This document shows, one piece after another, positions 8,742 through 16,389 of a stretch of 64,000 bases of DNA (its first letter is position 1; each line of letters opens with the position of its first letter). A program made the position numbers and the translations under genes. The DNA comes from Rhizobium mongolense subsp. loessense (GTDB lineage: Bacteria > Pseudomonadota > Alphaproteobacteria > Rhizobiales > Rhizobiaceae): positions 496,001 to 560,000 of the forward strand of contig NZ_FMTM01000001.1 of NCBI RefSeq assembly GCF_900099775.1, in the 5' to 3' direction. Below the pieces are notes generated by a model that was given only the letters and a program-made list of their open reading frames with translations, was not told where the DNA came from and made no database searches.

Positions 8742-9555
8742 AGACCGGTAGATTATTGTATTTTCGTAGATTTTTGTCGACCAGGAATTCCGGCAGGAAA
8801 CGACGCATGAGGCTGACTTGGCCCGCCAGTTTTCCCGCGGTGTAGCGCCTTTTCGGCGCGGGATCAGCGGCGGCTTTCACGACGGCTTCTGCCACAACTT
8901 CGGGGGCGTCGCCGGTTTCCACGCCGCTCCGCATTTGTCCCTCCATCTGAGCGCGAACCGTGTCGTAAACGGGCAGTAACCGATCGGGCCTAGTGAGGTT
9001 TTCTTCAAACGACGTGCGGGTGAAGCCAGGCTCGACAAGCACAACCCGAATGCCGAACGTGCGCAGTTCATGATCGAGCGATTCCGAATATCCTTCGATC
9101 GCATGCTTGGTCGATGCGTAAAGAGCATTATAGGGCGACGGAATAAGGCCCAGGATGGAACTCATATTGATGATTCTGCCCATGCGTTGGCGTCTCATGA
9201 CCGGCAACACCGCATTTGTCACGCGGAGAACGCCGAAGACATTCACATTGAACAAGGCTTGAGCCTGCGCAGGTGAGGATTCCTCGGCGCCGCCGAGCAA
9301 GCCAATGCCGGCATTGTTGACGAGCAAATCGATGCGTCCAGCTCTGCTTACAATCTCATCCACGATCTTCTGAACAGAAGCGTCATCGGTCACATCGCAG
9401 ATCAACATCGTAACACCGTCTACCGTTTCGGCTACCGCTTTTCGGCTGGTTCCGAACACGCGATAGCCGGCGCGCTTCAGGGCTTTGGCCGTAGCCAGCC
9501 CAATGCCTGATGATGCGCCTGTGACCAAGGCTATGCCGCGTTCCGTATTGCTCAT
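8740..9555 (-). CDS. Short-chain dehydrogenase/reductase
   Basis: A 271-residue classical SDR. The NAD(P)-binding motif TGASSGIGLATAKAL is near residue 13, NNAG near 85, the catalytic serine in INMSSILG, and the YASTKHAIEG motif (Tyr and Lys) near 155. An Arg pair in GTSRK after beta-2 suggests NADP preference. The substrate is unknown. The gene is divergent from an HxlR-type regulator, a pairing in which the regulator usually controls the reductase in response to electrophiles or oxidants; that link is inference. Start at ATG 9555 (MSNTERGIALVTGASS). Confidence 0.9.
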   Translation of the reverse strand: MSNTERGIALVTGASSGIGLATAKALKRAGYRVFGTSRKAVAETVDGVTMLICDVTDDASVQKIVDEIVSRAGRIDLLVNNAGIGLLGGAEESSPAQAQALFNVNVFGVLRVTNAVLPVMRRQRMGRIINMSSILGLIPSPYNALYASTKHAIEGYSESLDHELRTFGIRVVLVEPGFTRTSFEENLTRPDRLLPVYDTVRAQMEGQMRSGVETGDAPEVVAEAVVKAAADPAPKRRYTAGKLAGQVSLMRRFLPEFLVDKNLRKYNNLPV

Positions 9556-9591
9556 GTAACTTCAATTCTCCTGTTACGGGGTGGACTGTTT

Positions 9592-9641
9592 GTCACTATA
9601 GTGTTAGTATCATTTCGAAAGTAAGTCACTATCAAAATGAT
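9592..9641. promoter_or_regulatory. Candidate HxlR operator region between SDR and regulator genes
   Basis: The 86-base gap between the divergent SDR and HxlR genes is AT-rich. It carries a direct repeat GTCACTAT at 9592-9599 and 9625-9632, 33 bases apart (about three helical turns), and an inverted repeat ATCATTT (9609-9615) / AAATGAT (9635-9641) that abuts the regulator's start codon. These are good candidates for binding sites of the adjacent HxlR dimer, but no experimental consensus was compared. Confidence 0.45.
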
Positions 9642-10079
9642 ATGAATGATCAGAATCTTTTAGATGAACCGTGCCCCATCGCGCGCAGCCTGGCATTGGT
9701 CGGCGACGCGTGGAGCATCTTGATCCTCAGGGACGCGAATGCAGGGCTCACTCGTTTTGACGAGTTCCGCAAAAGTCTCGGCATTGCACCCACGATCCTG
9801 ACACGTCGTCTCGCCATGCTGACGGAGGAAGGTTTGCTAGAAAAGCGGCGCTACTTGGAGCGGCCCCCACGGGAAGAATACGTGCTGACGGCTGCCGGAC
9901 TCGACTTTCTACCGGTGCTCTTCATGATCGGCGCATGGGGACGCAAGCACCGTGGCGGTGGCAAACTGACACGGTTCCTCGACGCTGAAACTGGAACGGA
10001 GATTGAGCCCGTCGCCGTTGATGGCGTTACCAGCGCAAGGATTGGAACTCGGGCGATACGCATTGTTAAACCTGAATGA
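9642..10079 (+). CDS. HxlR-family winged-helix regulator
   Basis: A 145-residue transcription factor with the HxlR fold: CPIARSLALVGDAWSILILR at the N-terminus, the recognition region LGIAPTILTRRLAMLTEEGL, and the wing with YVLTAAGLDFLPVL. The N-terminal cysteine (residue 11) is the position used as redox or electrophile sensor in several HxlR/YodB/HypR proteins. It is divergent from the SDR gene and is probably its autoregulated repressor or activator (inference). There is no obvious Shine-Dalgarno sequence before the ATG at 9642, and the upstream inverted repeat reaches the start codon. Confidence 0.9.
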   Translation: MNDQNLLDEPCPIARSLALVGDAWSILILRDANAGLTRFDEFRKSLGIAPTILTRRLAMLTEEGLLEKRRYLERPPREEYVLTAAGLDFLPVLFMIGAWGRKHRGGGKLTRFLDAETGTEIEPVAVDGVTSARIGTRAIRIVKPE

Positions 10080-10172
10080 TTCAGGAATGCTCGCAGGAAG
10101 ATCCTCCCCCTGCCACTAGGCCGATTATGGCGCCTTCGTGAGGTCAGTAACGCAGATTGCATGCGTCTTTTG

Positions 10173-10410
10173 CTAAACGAAGGCCCCCCATTGCGGCAGG
10201 CTGACCGGGAAGCACCGGAGAGTCGGCCTAACGCCCGTGCGGTTTAACAGAATCGCAGAGTTGGCAAGCAACCGGCGCCCATCAGCATCATCGGAACGGA
10301 CAATGGCTAACAGATCAACATCGCTAAATGCGTCAGTGGTCCCTCGACCATAGCTTTCTCCGAGAAAGGGCACGTGTCCTAATCTGAGCGATCAAAGCGC
10401 TCTCGTCCAT
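10173..10410 (-). pseudogene. Nucleotidyltransferase remnant (frameshifted, truncated)
   Basis: On the minus strand an ATG at 10410, preceded by GGAGGAGGG, starts MDESALIAQI. The frame then shifts near 10380-10390, and the next frame reads LGHVPFLGESYGRG and TTDAFSDVDLLAIVR. The pattern G-E-S ... D-x-D is the active-site motif of small DNA polymerase beta-type nucleotidyltransferases. Homology fades by about 10230, and the frame stops at 10173 after roughly 75 residues, against about 250 in full-length relatives. I read it as the 5' remnant of a dead gene. The flanking DNA is more AT-rich than the surroundings. Confidence 0.7.
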
Positions 10411-10567
10411 GAGCCCTCCTCCCGCGGAATTTCCGGCTAAAAAAGCGACATTGTCTAGGGCTGATTGGTTGCAACATGACAAGGACAAGCCTTTTTTCTT
10501 CCAGTCCGCATTGGTATCCGCGCTTTTGTTTTTGCCGGCTTGCCATTGCCGTCAATTTGCCATATTC

Positions 10568-10580
10568 GTTATAACATAAC
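10568..10580. promoter_or_regulatory. Zur-like box 1 upstream of zinc ABC operon
   Basis: The perfect palindrome GTTATAACATAAC (5-bp arms GTTAT/ATAAC around AAC) sits 34 bases before the first ATG of the zinc transporter operon. It resembles Zur operators of alphaproteobacteria. With box 2 it would allow repression of zinc uptake when zinc is plentiful. Confidence 0.7.
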
Positions 10581-10582
10581 TG

Positions 10583-10595
10583 GTAATGTTATTAC
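10583..10595. promoter_or_regulatory. Zur-like box 2 upstream of zinc ABC operon
   Basis: A second perfect palindrome, GTAATGTTATTAC (arms GTAAT/ATTAC around GTT), begins only two bases after box 1. The downstream flank ACATTTC extends the likeness to the enterobacterial Zur half-site. It is 19 bases upstream of the leader ORF start. Confidence 0.7.
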
Positions 10596-10613
10596 ATTTC
10601 TGAAGCGTCACCT

Positions 10614-10736
10614 ATGAAGAGATTGCCTTTCGCCTCCGGTCTGCTCTTGCCCTCTGCTGTGTCCCGCGTCGCCTGCGTGCTCGTTCTCGTCGGGGCACTC
10701 TGGACGGCGATCCATTGGGCAATCGTCCTGCCATGA
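10614..10736 (+). CDS. 40-residue membrane leader peptide of the zinc operon
   Basis: A small ORF, too short for usual gene calls, starts at ATG 10614 just after the Zur-like boxes. It encodes 40 residues: a basic start (MKRLPF), one hydrophobic helix (about residues 19-39) and the end AIVLP. Its TGA overlaps the ATG of the ATPase gene (ATGA at 10733-10736), which suggests translational coupling. It could be a real small membrane subunit or modulator of the transporter, or only a leader that sets expression. I do not recognise a family. The position and coupling support translation; function is unknown. Confidence 0.5.
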   Translation: MKRLPFASGLLLPSAVSRVACVLVLVGALWTAIHWAIVLP

Positions 10737-11473
10737 GCGGCGCGCTGATCACCCTCGACAACCTGACCGTCGCCTATGATCGTCACCCAGCGGTGCATCA
10801 TGTTTCCGGCTCCATTCTCGCAGGCAGTCTGACGGCGATCGCGGGGCCGAACGGTGCAGGGAAATCGACGCTTCTGAAAGCCATTATGGGCGAGCTGCGG
10901 CCCGCCGAGGGGCGGATTTCCCATAGGCTGCAACGCACGGATTTCGGCTACCTGCCGCAGGCGGCCGAAATCAACCGGCGCTTTCCGATCTCGGTCTTCG
11001 ACGCCGTGCTGCTTGGCGCTTGGCGTAGCAGCGGCGCCTTCGGGCGCGTCTTGGCGCATGAGACCGGCAAGGCTCGCGAAGCGCTTTCCGCAGTCGGGCT
11101 CGAAGGTTTCGAGAAACGCCATATCGGTTCGCTGTCGGCCGGGCAGTTCCAACGCGTGCTTTTTGCCCGGCTGTTGCTGCAGGATGCCAAGCTCATCCTG
11201 CTCGACGAGCCGTTCACAGCCATCGATGCCCGCACGACAAAGGACCTGCTCGATATCGTCGCGCGCTGGCACGGCGACGGGCGGACCGTCATTGCGGTGC
11301 TTCACGACTTCGACCAAGTGCGGGCGCATTTCCCGGAGACGCTGCTGATCGCGCGGACGCTGATCGGCTGGGGGCCGACCGGCGACGTCATGTCGCCCGC
11401 CAATCTTCACAAGGCGCGCGCCATGGCCGAGCGCTGGGACGAAGATGCGAGAGCCTGCGAGCATGCGGCATGA
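10733..11473 (+). CDS. aztA: Zinc ABC transporter ATP-binding protein (AztA-like)
   Basis: A 246-residue ABC ATPase: Walker A GPNGAGKST near residue 44, Q-loop YLPQAAE, signature LSAGQFQRV (a variant of LSGGQ), Walker B LILLDEPF and H-loop VLHDFDQV. Substrate class comes from the operon: a metal-type permease and a cluster A-I binding protein follow, with Zur-like boxes upstream. The frame is open from a TTG at 10715, but the ATG at 10733 overlaps the stop of the leader peptide and starts the domain directly (MSGALITLDNLTV). It overlaps the permease gene by four bases. The assignment to Azt rather than ZnuC rests on resemblance, so the symbol is tentative. Confidence 0.82.
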   Translation: MSGALITLDNLTVAYDRHPAVHHVSGSILAGSLTAIAGPNGAGKSTLLKAIMGELRPAEGRISHRLQRTDFGYLPQAAEINRRFPISVFDAVLLGAWRSSGAFGRVLAHETGKAREALSAVGLEGFEKRHIGSLSAGQFQRVLFARLLLQDAKLILLDEPFTAIDARTTKDLLDIVARWHGDGRTVIAVLHDFDQVRAHFPETLLIARTLIGWGPTGDVMSPANLHKARAMAERWDEDARACEHAA

Positions 11474-12342
11474 CGGCCTACGACATCTTCCTCGCGCCGT
11501 TTGCGGATTACGGTTTCATGCGCCGCGCGCTCGTCGCCTGCCTCTGCCTCGGTCTCGGCGCCGGCCCGATCGGCGTCTTCCTGATGCTACGGCGCATGAG
11601 CCTGATGGGCGATGCGATGAGCCACGCCGTGCTGCCGGGTGCGGCGATCGGCTACCTCGTTGCGGGATCGCTGTCGCTGACCGCCATGGGCATCGGCGGC
11701 CTTATCGCCGGGCTCTCCGTCGCGCTGCTTTCCGGCATCGTCAGCCGGACCACGGTGCTGCAGGAGGATGCCAGCTTCGCAAGTTTCTACCTCGCGTCGC
11801 TGGCGCTCGGCGTGCTGATCGTTTCGCTGCGCGGATCGAATATCGACCTGCTGCATGTGCTCTTCGGCACCATTCTGGCGATCGACGCTCCGTCCCTCGT
11901 CCAGATCGGCGCGATCACCTCGACCACGCTCGTCGTTCTCGCCGCGATCTACCGGCCGCTGGTGGCCGAATGCTTCGACCCGGGGTTCCTCAAAGCCGTC
12001 GGCGGCCGGGGACCTGTCTATCATGTGCTTTTCCTGCTGCTCGTCGTGCTCAACCTCGTCGCCAGCTTCCAGGCGCTTGGCACGCTGATGGCCGTCGGAT
12101 TGATGATGCTGCCGGCGGTAATTGCGCAGCTCTGGTCGCGCAGCCTGCCGTCGATGATGGCGATCGCGGTGATTAGCGCCACCTTCTCCGGCTATCTCGG
12201 GCTTATCGCCTCCTACCATCTCGAGCTCGCCTCCGGTCCGACCATCATCATGACGGCGGCGGCGATCTACGGGCTTTCCATCCTCTTCGCGCCGTCGGGC
12301 CTTGCCCGGCGCCTCTTTCCGCGCCCGCGTCTTACGGGCTGA
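11470..12342 (+). CDS. aztB: Zinc ABC transporter permease (AztB-like)
   Basis: A 290-residue ABC-3 family permease with about eight hydrophobic segments. Characteristic pieces are LMLRRMSLMGDAMSHAVLPG near the N-terminus, the hallmark of metal (Zn/Mn/Fe) permeases, and LMAVGLMMLPAVIAQL later on. It forms the membrane channel through which the ATPase drives metal import from the periplasmic binding protein. The start overlaps the ATPase stop by four bases (ATGA), and the binding protein gene begins 16 bases after its stop, so the three genes form one operon under the Zur-like boxes. Confidence 0.87.
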   Translation: MTAYDIFLAPFADYGFMRRALVACLCLGLGAGPIGVFLMLRRMSLMGDAMSHAVLPGAAIGYLVAGSLSLTAMGIGGLIAGLSVALLSGIVSRTTVLQEDASFASFYLASLALGVLIVSLRGSNIDLLHVLFGTILAIDAPSLVQIGAITSTTLVVLAAIYRPLVAECFDPGFLKAVGGRGPVYHVLFLLLVVLNLVASFQALGTLMAVGLMMLPAVIAQLWSRSLPSMMAIAVISATFSGYLGLIASYHLELASGPTIIMTAAAIYGLSILFAPSGLARRLFPRPRLTG

Positions 12343-12358
12343 ACTCAAGGAGACTTCG

Positions 12359-13258
12359 ATGATTTCCCGCAGACTGCTTCTTTCCGCGGCCCTTCCCGCG
12401 ATGATCGCCTTTTCGTCCGCACCAGCCTCCGCCGAAGCCCTGAAGGTAGTTGCCTCCTTCACCGTGCTTGCCGATGTCGTCAGCCAAGTCGGCGGCGACC
12501 ACGTGAACGTCACGAGCCTCGTCGGCCCGAATGGCGACCCCCATGAGTTCGAGCCGTCGCCTGCCGACGCCAAGCATCTGAAGGCCGCGCAGGTAACCTT
12601 CGTCAGCGGCGAAGGCCTGGAGGGCTGGATGGACCGGCTGATTTCCGCTTCCGGCTACAAGGGGACGCCGGTCACCGTCTCCGACGGCATCAAGACCCGC
12701 ACGATGGAGGAGGACGGCAAGACCGTCACCGATCCCCACATCTGGAACAGTCCGGTCAACGTGAAGGTCTGGGTCGCCAATATCGAGAAGGCGCTATCGG
12801 CCGCCGATCCGGCGGACGCCAGCATCTTCAAGGCCAATGCTGAGCGCTACACGAAGACGCTCGACGCGCTTGACGCCTATGCCCATTCCAAATTCGACAC
12901 GGTTCCGGACGACCGGCGCAAAGTGCTGACGAGCCACGACGCCTTCGGCTATTTCGGCCGCGAGTACAATGTCAGCTTCCTAGCGCCGCTGGGCATGTCA
13001 ACTGAAACGGAGGCGTCTGCCGCAGACGTCACCAAACTGATCGAGCAGATCAAGGCCGAACACGTGAAGAGCTATTTCTTCGAAAACTCGAACGATCCCC
13101 GACTCGTCAGGCAGGTCGCACAGGCAACAGGTGCGGAACCCGGCGGCGAGCTCTATGTCGAGTCGCTTTCGGATGCGAAGGGACCGGCGCCGACCTACGA
13201 GAAGATGTTCCGATACAATGTCGACCAGATCGCCGCGGCGATGGCAAAGTCGAGCTGA
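12359..13258 (+). CDS. aztC: Zinc ABC transporter substrate-binding protein (AztC-like)
   Basis: A 299-residue cluster A-I (ZnuA/TroA-type) metal-binding protein with a signal peptide (about residues 1-25, ending ASA). Likely metal ligands are the His in GDPHEFEPSPAD, the His in DPHIWNSPVN, the His in TSHDAFGYFGREY and the Asp in NSNDPRLVRQV. The long His-rich loop typical of enterobacterial ZnuA is absent, as in AztC of Paracoccus. The true start is the ATG at 12359, with AAGGAGA just upstream; the in-frame extension to 12302 lies within the permease gene. No AztD-type chaperone gene follows. Zinc rather than manganese is inferred from the Zur-like boxes. Confidence 0.85.
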   Translation: MISRRLLLSAALPAMIAFSSAPASAEALKVVASFTVLADVVSQVGGDHVNVTSLVGPNGDPHEFEPSPADAKHLKAAQVTFVSGEGLEGWMDRLISASGYKGTPVTVSDGIKTRTMEEDGKTVTDPHIWNSPVNVKVWVANIEKALSAADPADASIFKANAERYTKTLDALDAYAHSKFDTVPDDRRKVLTSHDAFGYFGREYNVSFLAPLGMSTETEASAADVTKLIEQIKAEHVKSYFFENSNDPRLVRQVAQATGAEPGGELYVESLSDAKGPAPTYEKMFRYNVDQIAAAMAKSS

Positions 13259-13276
13259 TTGGCCCTACGGCTTCCC

Positions 13277-13585
13277 TCAGAGATTGAAATCAAAGACCAG
13301 GAGGCCGGCAAGGCCTCCGTCCGTCGAGGAGACGATGCGCTCGCCGACGGCCACATGCTCGGGATGCACGAGATAGGCATCCCGCGCCTCGACATTTTCG
13401 AAGGTTACCACGAAGCCGTCGACGAAGCCGCCATGCAGCCCTTCCGGCGAGACGTTTGGGCCATATCTGAGATCGAGGATGCCCGGGATCACCTGCTTCA
13501 GCGCCACGACCGATTCGAGCAACGCCTGCTTCTCCTCGCCCGTCATAGCAGCCTTCAGCCGCAGCAATACGCAATGCAGGATCAT
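13277..13585 (-). CDS. Dabb-domain (stress-responsive A/B barrel) protein
   Basis: A 102-residue protein with the dimeric alpha/beta-barrel (Dabb) fold, beginning MILHCVLLRLKAAMT and containing the strand GFVVTFENVEARDAYLVHPE with the conserved H-P-x-H segment. Members are small cytosolic proteins of mostly unknown role; some act as cyclases or in stress response. The start at 13585 is fixed by AGGAG eight bases upstream; the longer frame to 13762 is not supported. It is convergent with the zinc operon (18-base gap) and divergent from the formate dehydrogenase gene. Confidence 0.85.
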   Translation of the reverse strand: MILHCVLLRLKAAMTGEEKQALLESVVALKQVIPGILDLRYGPNVSPEGLHGGFVDGFVVTFENVEARDAYLVHPEHVAVGERIVSSTDGGLAGLLVFDFNL

Positions 13586-13859
13586 ATGTTGGTCTCCTAT
13601 GGCGTTGCCGGCAGAATAGAGGGAACGAGGCAGAGGGCAAGGGGATTGCGGTGACTTCCCGACGGCTCTACTTGAAACCAAGTCCGGCTCCTCCACCTTT
13701 CCTAACTGGTGCCAATTACGAACGCGGGAGCGCTGCGAGCGAGCCTGCTGGCCACAGATCATTCAACAGAGCACATTGCCCTGCTGTTCGTCCGCCTTGA
13801 CCGGCAGCCTTGAAGAATTCGAGGCCTCCCCCTTCGTTTTCAATTGAAGGGAGATGGAA

Positions 13860-15059
13860 ATGGCAAAGGTCGTTTGCGTCCTCTATGACGATCCGGTCGA
13901 TGGATATCCGAGCGCCTACGCGCGGGATGGCCTGCCGAAACTCGAACACTATCCCGGCGGCCAGACGCTTCCCACCCCGAAGGCCATCGATTTTCAGCCG
14001 GGCGCCCTGTTGGGGAGCGTCTCCGGCGAACTGGGCTTGAGGAAGTTTCTCGAAAGCCAGGGGCACAATCTGGTCGTGACCTCGGACAAGGACGGTCCCG
14101 GCAGCGTCTTCGAACGCGAGCTTGCCGACGCCGAGATCGTGATCTCCCAGCCTTTTTGGCCGGCCTACCTGACCGCCGAGCGGATCGCGAAGGCGGCAAA
14201 GCTGAAGCTGGCGATCACTGCCGGCATCGGCTCCGACCATGTCGATCTCCAGGCCGCGATGGACCGCGGCATCACTGTCGCAGAGGTGACCTACTGCAAC
14301 TCAATCAGCGTATCCGAACATGTTGTCATGATGATCCTCAGCCTCGCGCGAAACTATATCCCCTCCTATCAGTGGGTCGTGAAAGGCGGCTGGAACATCG
14401 CCGACTGCGTCGCGCGCTCTTACGATGTCGAGGGAATGGAGATCGGCACGGTGGGTGCCGGGCGGATCGGCAGCGCGGTGCTTCGCCGGCTGAAGCCGTT
14501 CGACGTCAAGCTGCACTATACCGACCGCCACCGGCTTCCCGATGCAGTCGAGAAGGAACTCGGCGTTACCTTCCACAAGACGCCAGCTGAGATGGTACCT
14601 GTCTGCGATGTCGTCACGATCAACGCGCCGCTGCATCCGGAGACGGAAAACCTCTTCGACGAAGCGATGATCGCCAAGATGAAACGCGGCGCCTACCTGG
14701 TGAACACAGCGCGCGGCAAGATCTGCAATCGCGATGCCGTCGCGCGGGCGCTCGAGAGCGGCCAGCTCGCCGGTTATGCCGGCGACGTGTGGTTCCCGCA
14801 GCCAGCACCGAAAGACCATCCTTGGCGGTCGATGCCGCATCACGGCATGACTCCGCATATTTCGGGCTCGTCGCTCTCCGCCCAGGCGCGCTACGCCGCT
14901 GGCACGCGGGAAATCCTCGAATGCTGGTTCGAAGGCAAGCCGATCCGCGAGGAATATCTGATCGTCGACGGCGGCAAACTCGCCGGCGCCGGTGCTCACT
15001 CCTACAGCGCCGGAGACGCGACGCGCGGGTCTGAAGAGGCGGCGCGATTCAAGAGCTGA
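13860..15059 (+). CDS. fdh: NAD-dependent formate dehydrogenase
   Basis: A 399-residue D-2-hydroxyacid dehydrogenase-family enzyme of the metal-free formate dehydrogenase type (formate + NAD+ to CO2 + NADH). The residues known from Pseudomonas sp. 101 FDH can be found in order: Phe in SQPFWPAY, Ile in TAGIGSDHVDL, Asn in TYCNSISVSEH, the NAD loop GAGRIGSAVLRR, Arg in NTARGKICNRD, Gln in WFPQPAPKDHPW and the catalytic His in MTPHISGSS. The start ATG at 13860 has GAAGGGAG well placed; an ATG six bases earlier is too near it. It stands alone, with a decayed hydrolase gene after it. A role in using or detoxifying formate from C1 metabolism is inferred. Confidence 0.95.
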   Translation: MAKVVCVLYDDPVDGYPSAYARDGLPKLEHYPGGQTLPTPKAIDFQPGALLGSVSGELGLRKFLESQGHNLVVTSDKDGPGSVFERELADAEIVISQPFWPAYLTAERIAKAAKLKLAITAGIGSDHVDLQAAMDRGITVAEVTYCNSISVSEHVVMMILSLARNYIPSYQWVVKGGWNIADCVARSYDVEGMEIGTVGAGRIGSAVLRRLKPFDVKLHYTDRHRLPDAVEKELGVTFHKTPAEMVPVCDVVTINAPLHPETENLFDEAMIAKMKRGAYLVNTARGKICNRDAVARALESGQLAGYAGDVWFPQPAPKDHPWRSMPHHGMTPHISGSSLSAQARYAAGTREILECWFEGKPIREEYLIVDGGKLAGAGAHSYSAGDATRGSEEAARFKS

Positions 15060-15089
15060 AGGCGCCCGGTTTCTCGGAAGGCTCAAGGG

Positions 15090-15645
15090 CTCTCGTTGCC
15101 TGCGGTATCCTGCGTTCAGCGGGTGCTGGCACGGCAGGATGGCCCAACGGTTTTGGTCGGGCATTCCTCCGCCGGGATGATCGTAACTGAAGCCGGCATG
15201 CATTGGAACGTGTCGTGCACTCGTTTATGTCGCAGCGCGGGCGCCTGATGCGGGCGAGGCTCATGTCGCACTGGCCAAGACATTTCCCACGCCACCGGCC
15301 TCCGCAGGCATCGTTTTCGGTGGTGACGAAGGGCGCCTTAGCGAGGCGGCAGTCCTGCATGATTTCGCAGGCGACCTACCGGAAGCAAGGGCGAAGATGC
15401 TTTATGCAGTCCAGGAGCCATTCAAAAAGGCTCCCCTTACGGGCAAGACCTCCCAGGCGGCTTGGCGTTCGAAGCCAAGCCGGTATGCCGTTTCGACGAA
15501 AGATCGCACGATCAATCCAGACCTCGAATGCTTCATGGCCAAGCGCATGGGAGCCAAGACCATCGAACTGTAGGCCGGCCACCTCTCGCTGCTCGCCCAT
15601 CCCGATGAGATCACCCAACTGATCATCGAGGCGGCGGGATGGCAC
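15090..15645 (+). pseudogene. Alpha/beta hydrolase remnant
   Basis: The region translates as a broken alpha/beta hydrolase. Frame 3 gives QRVLARQDGPTVLVGHSSAG, with the nucleophile elbow Gly-His-Ser at 15159-15167, and then MIVTEAGMH. Near 15205-15217 the frame shifts, and frame 1 continues ALVYVAARAPDAGEAHVALA, later DLPEAKAKMLYAVQEPF and SKPSRYAVSTKDRTINPDLE. A TAG at 15571-15573 interrupts it after KTIEL, and the last homology (HLSLLAHPDEITQLIIEAAG) follows without its own stop. The N-terminal third is missing. At least one frameshift and one in-frame stop make function very unlikely. Confidence 0.85.
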
Positions 15646-15663
15646 ACGCGATGGAACCCCTCC

Positions 15664-16389
15664 CTAATGCACGCCAAGGAACTGCTTGAGTTCGGCGGTC
15701 TTCGGGTTGGCGAAGACTTCTTCCGGCGGGCCGATTTCGTGGACGCGGCCCTGGTGCATGAAGACGACCCGGCTGCAGACGTCGCGGGCGAATTTCATCT
15801 CGTGCGTCACCATCAGCAATGTCATGCCCTCGGAGGCAAGCTCGCGCACGACAGCGAGAACCTCGGCGACGAGTTCCGGGTCGAGCGCGGAGGTGATCTC
15901 GTCGCACAGCAGCGCGATCGGCTGCATGGCAAGCGCCCGGGCAATCGCGACACGCTGCTGCTGGCCGCCGGAAAGCTCGTCGGGATAGGCATCGAACTTG
16001 TGGCCGAGACCGACGCGGTCGAGCATCTTGCGGGCGACCGCTTCAGCCTTAGCCTTCGGCGTCTTCTTGACGACCGACTGCGACAGCATGACATTGCCGC
16101 CGGCCGTCAGGTGGGGGAAGAGATTGAACTGCTGGAAGATCATGCCGACCTTCAGCCTGAGCGCCTTCAGATGCAGTTCGTCGTCCAGAAGCTGGGCGCC
16201 GGCTACCGAGATCGAGCCTTGGGTGATGGTCTCGAGGCCGTTGATGCAGCGCAGCAGCGTTGATTTTCCCGAACCGCTTTTGCCGATGATGGCAATGACC
16301 TCGCCCGGCTCCACATCCAGGTTGATGCCCTTCAGCACTTCGTTCGTGCCGTAGCTCTTGCGGACTTCAGTGATTTCGATGAGCGACAT
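15664..16389 (-). CDS. Polar amino acid ABC transporter ATP-binding protein
   Basis: A 241-residue ABC ATPase of the polar amino acid (HisP/GlnQ/AapP) group: Walker [11 protein letters not shown]-loop [13 protein letters not shown], signature [15 protein letters not shown], Walker [13 protein letters not shown] and H-loop VTHEM. It energises import of the substrate captured by the binding protein encoded at the other end of the operon. The ATG at 16389 has AAGGAAG upstream; the longer frame to 16494 runs into the permease gene. It overlaps the preceding permease gene by 23 bases. It is the last gene of a five-gene minus-strand operon led by a GntR regulator. Confidence 0.93.
   Translation of the reverse strand: MSLIEITEVRKSYGTNEVLKGINLDVEPGEVIAIIGKSGSGKSTLLRCINGLETITQGSISVAGAQLLDDELHLKALRLKVGMIFQQFNLFPHLTAGGNVMLSQSVVKKTPKAKAEAVARKMLDRVGLGHKFDAYPDELSGGQQQRVAIARALAMQPIALLCDEITSALDPELVAEVLAVVRELASEGMTLLMVTHEMKFARDVCSRVVFMHQGRVHEIGPPEEVFANPKTAELKQFLGVH

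Noticed and set aside
10070..10084. Small hairpin CCTGAA-TGA-TTCAGG over the HxlR stop codon
   Set aside because: The stem is only six bases, moderate in G+C and not followed by a T-run; it may be chance.
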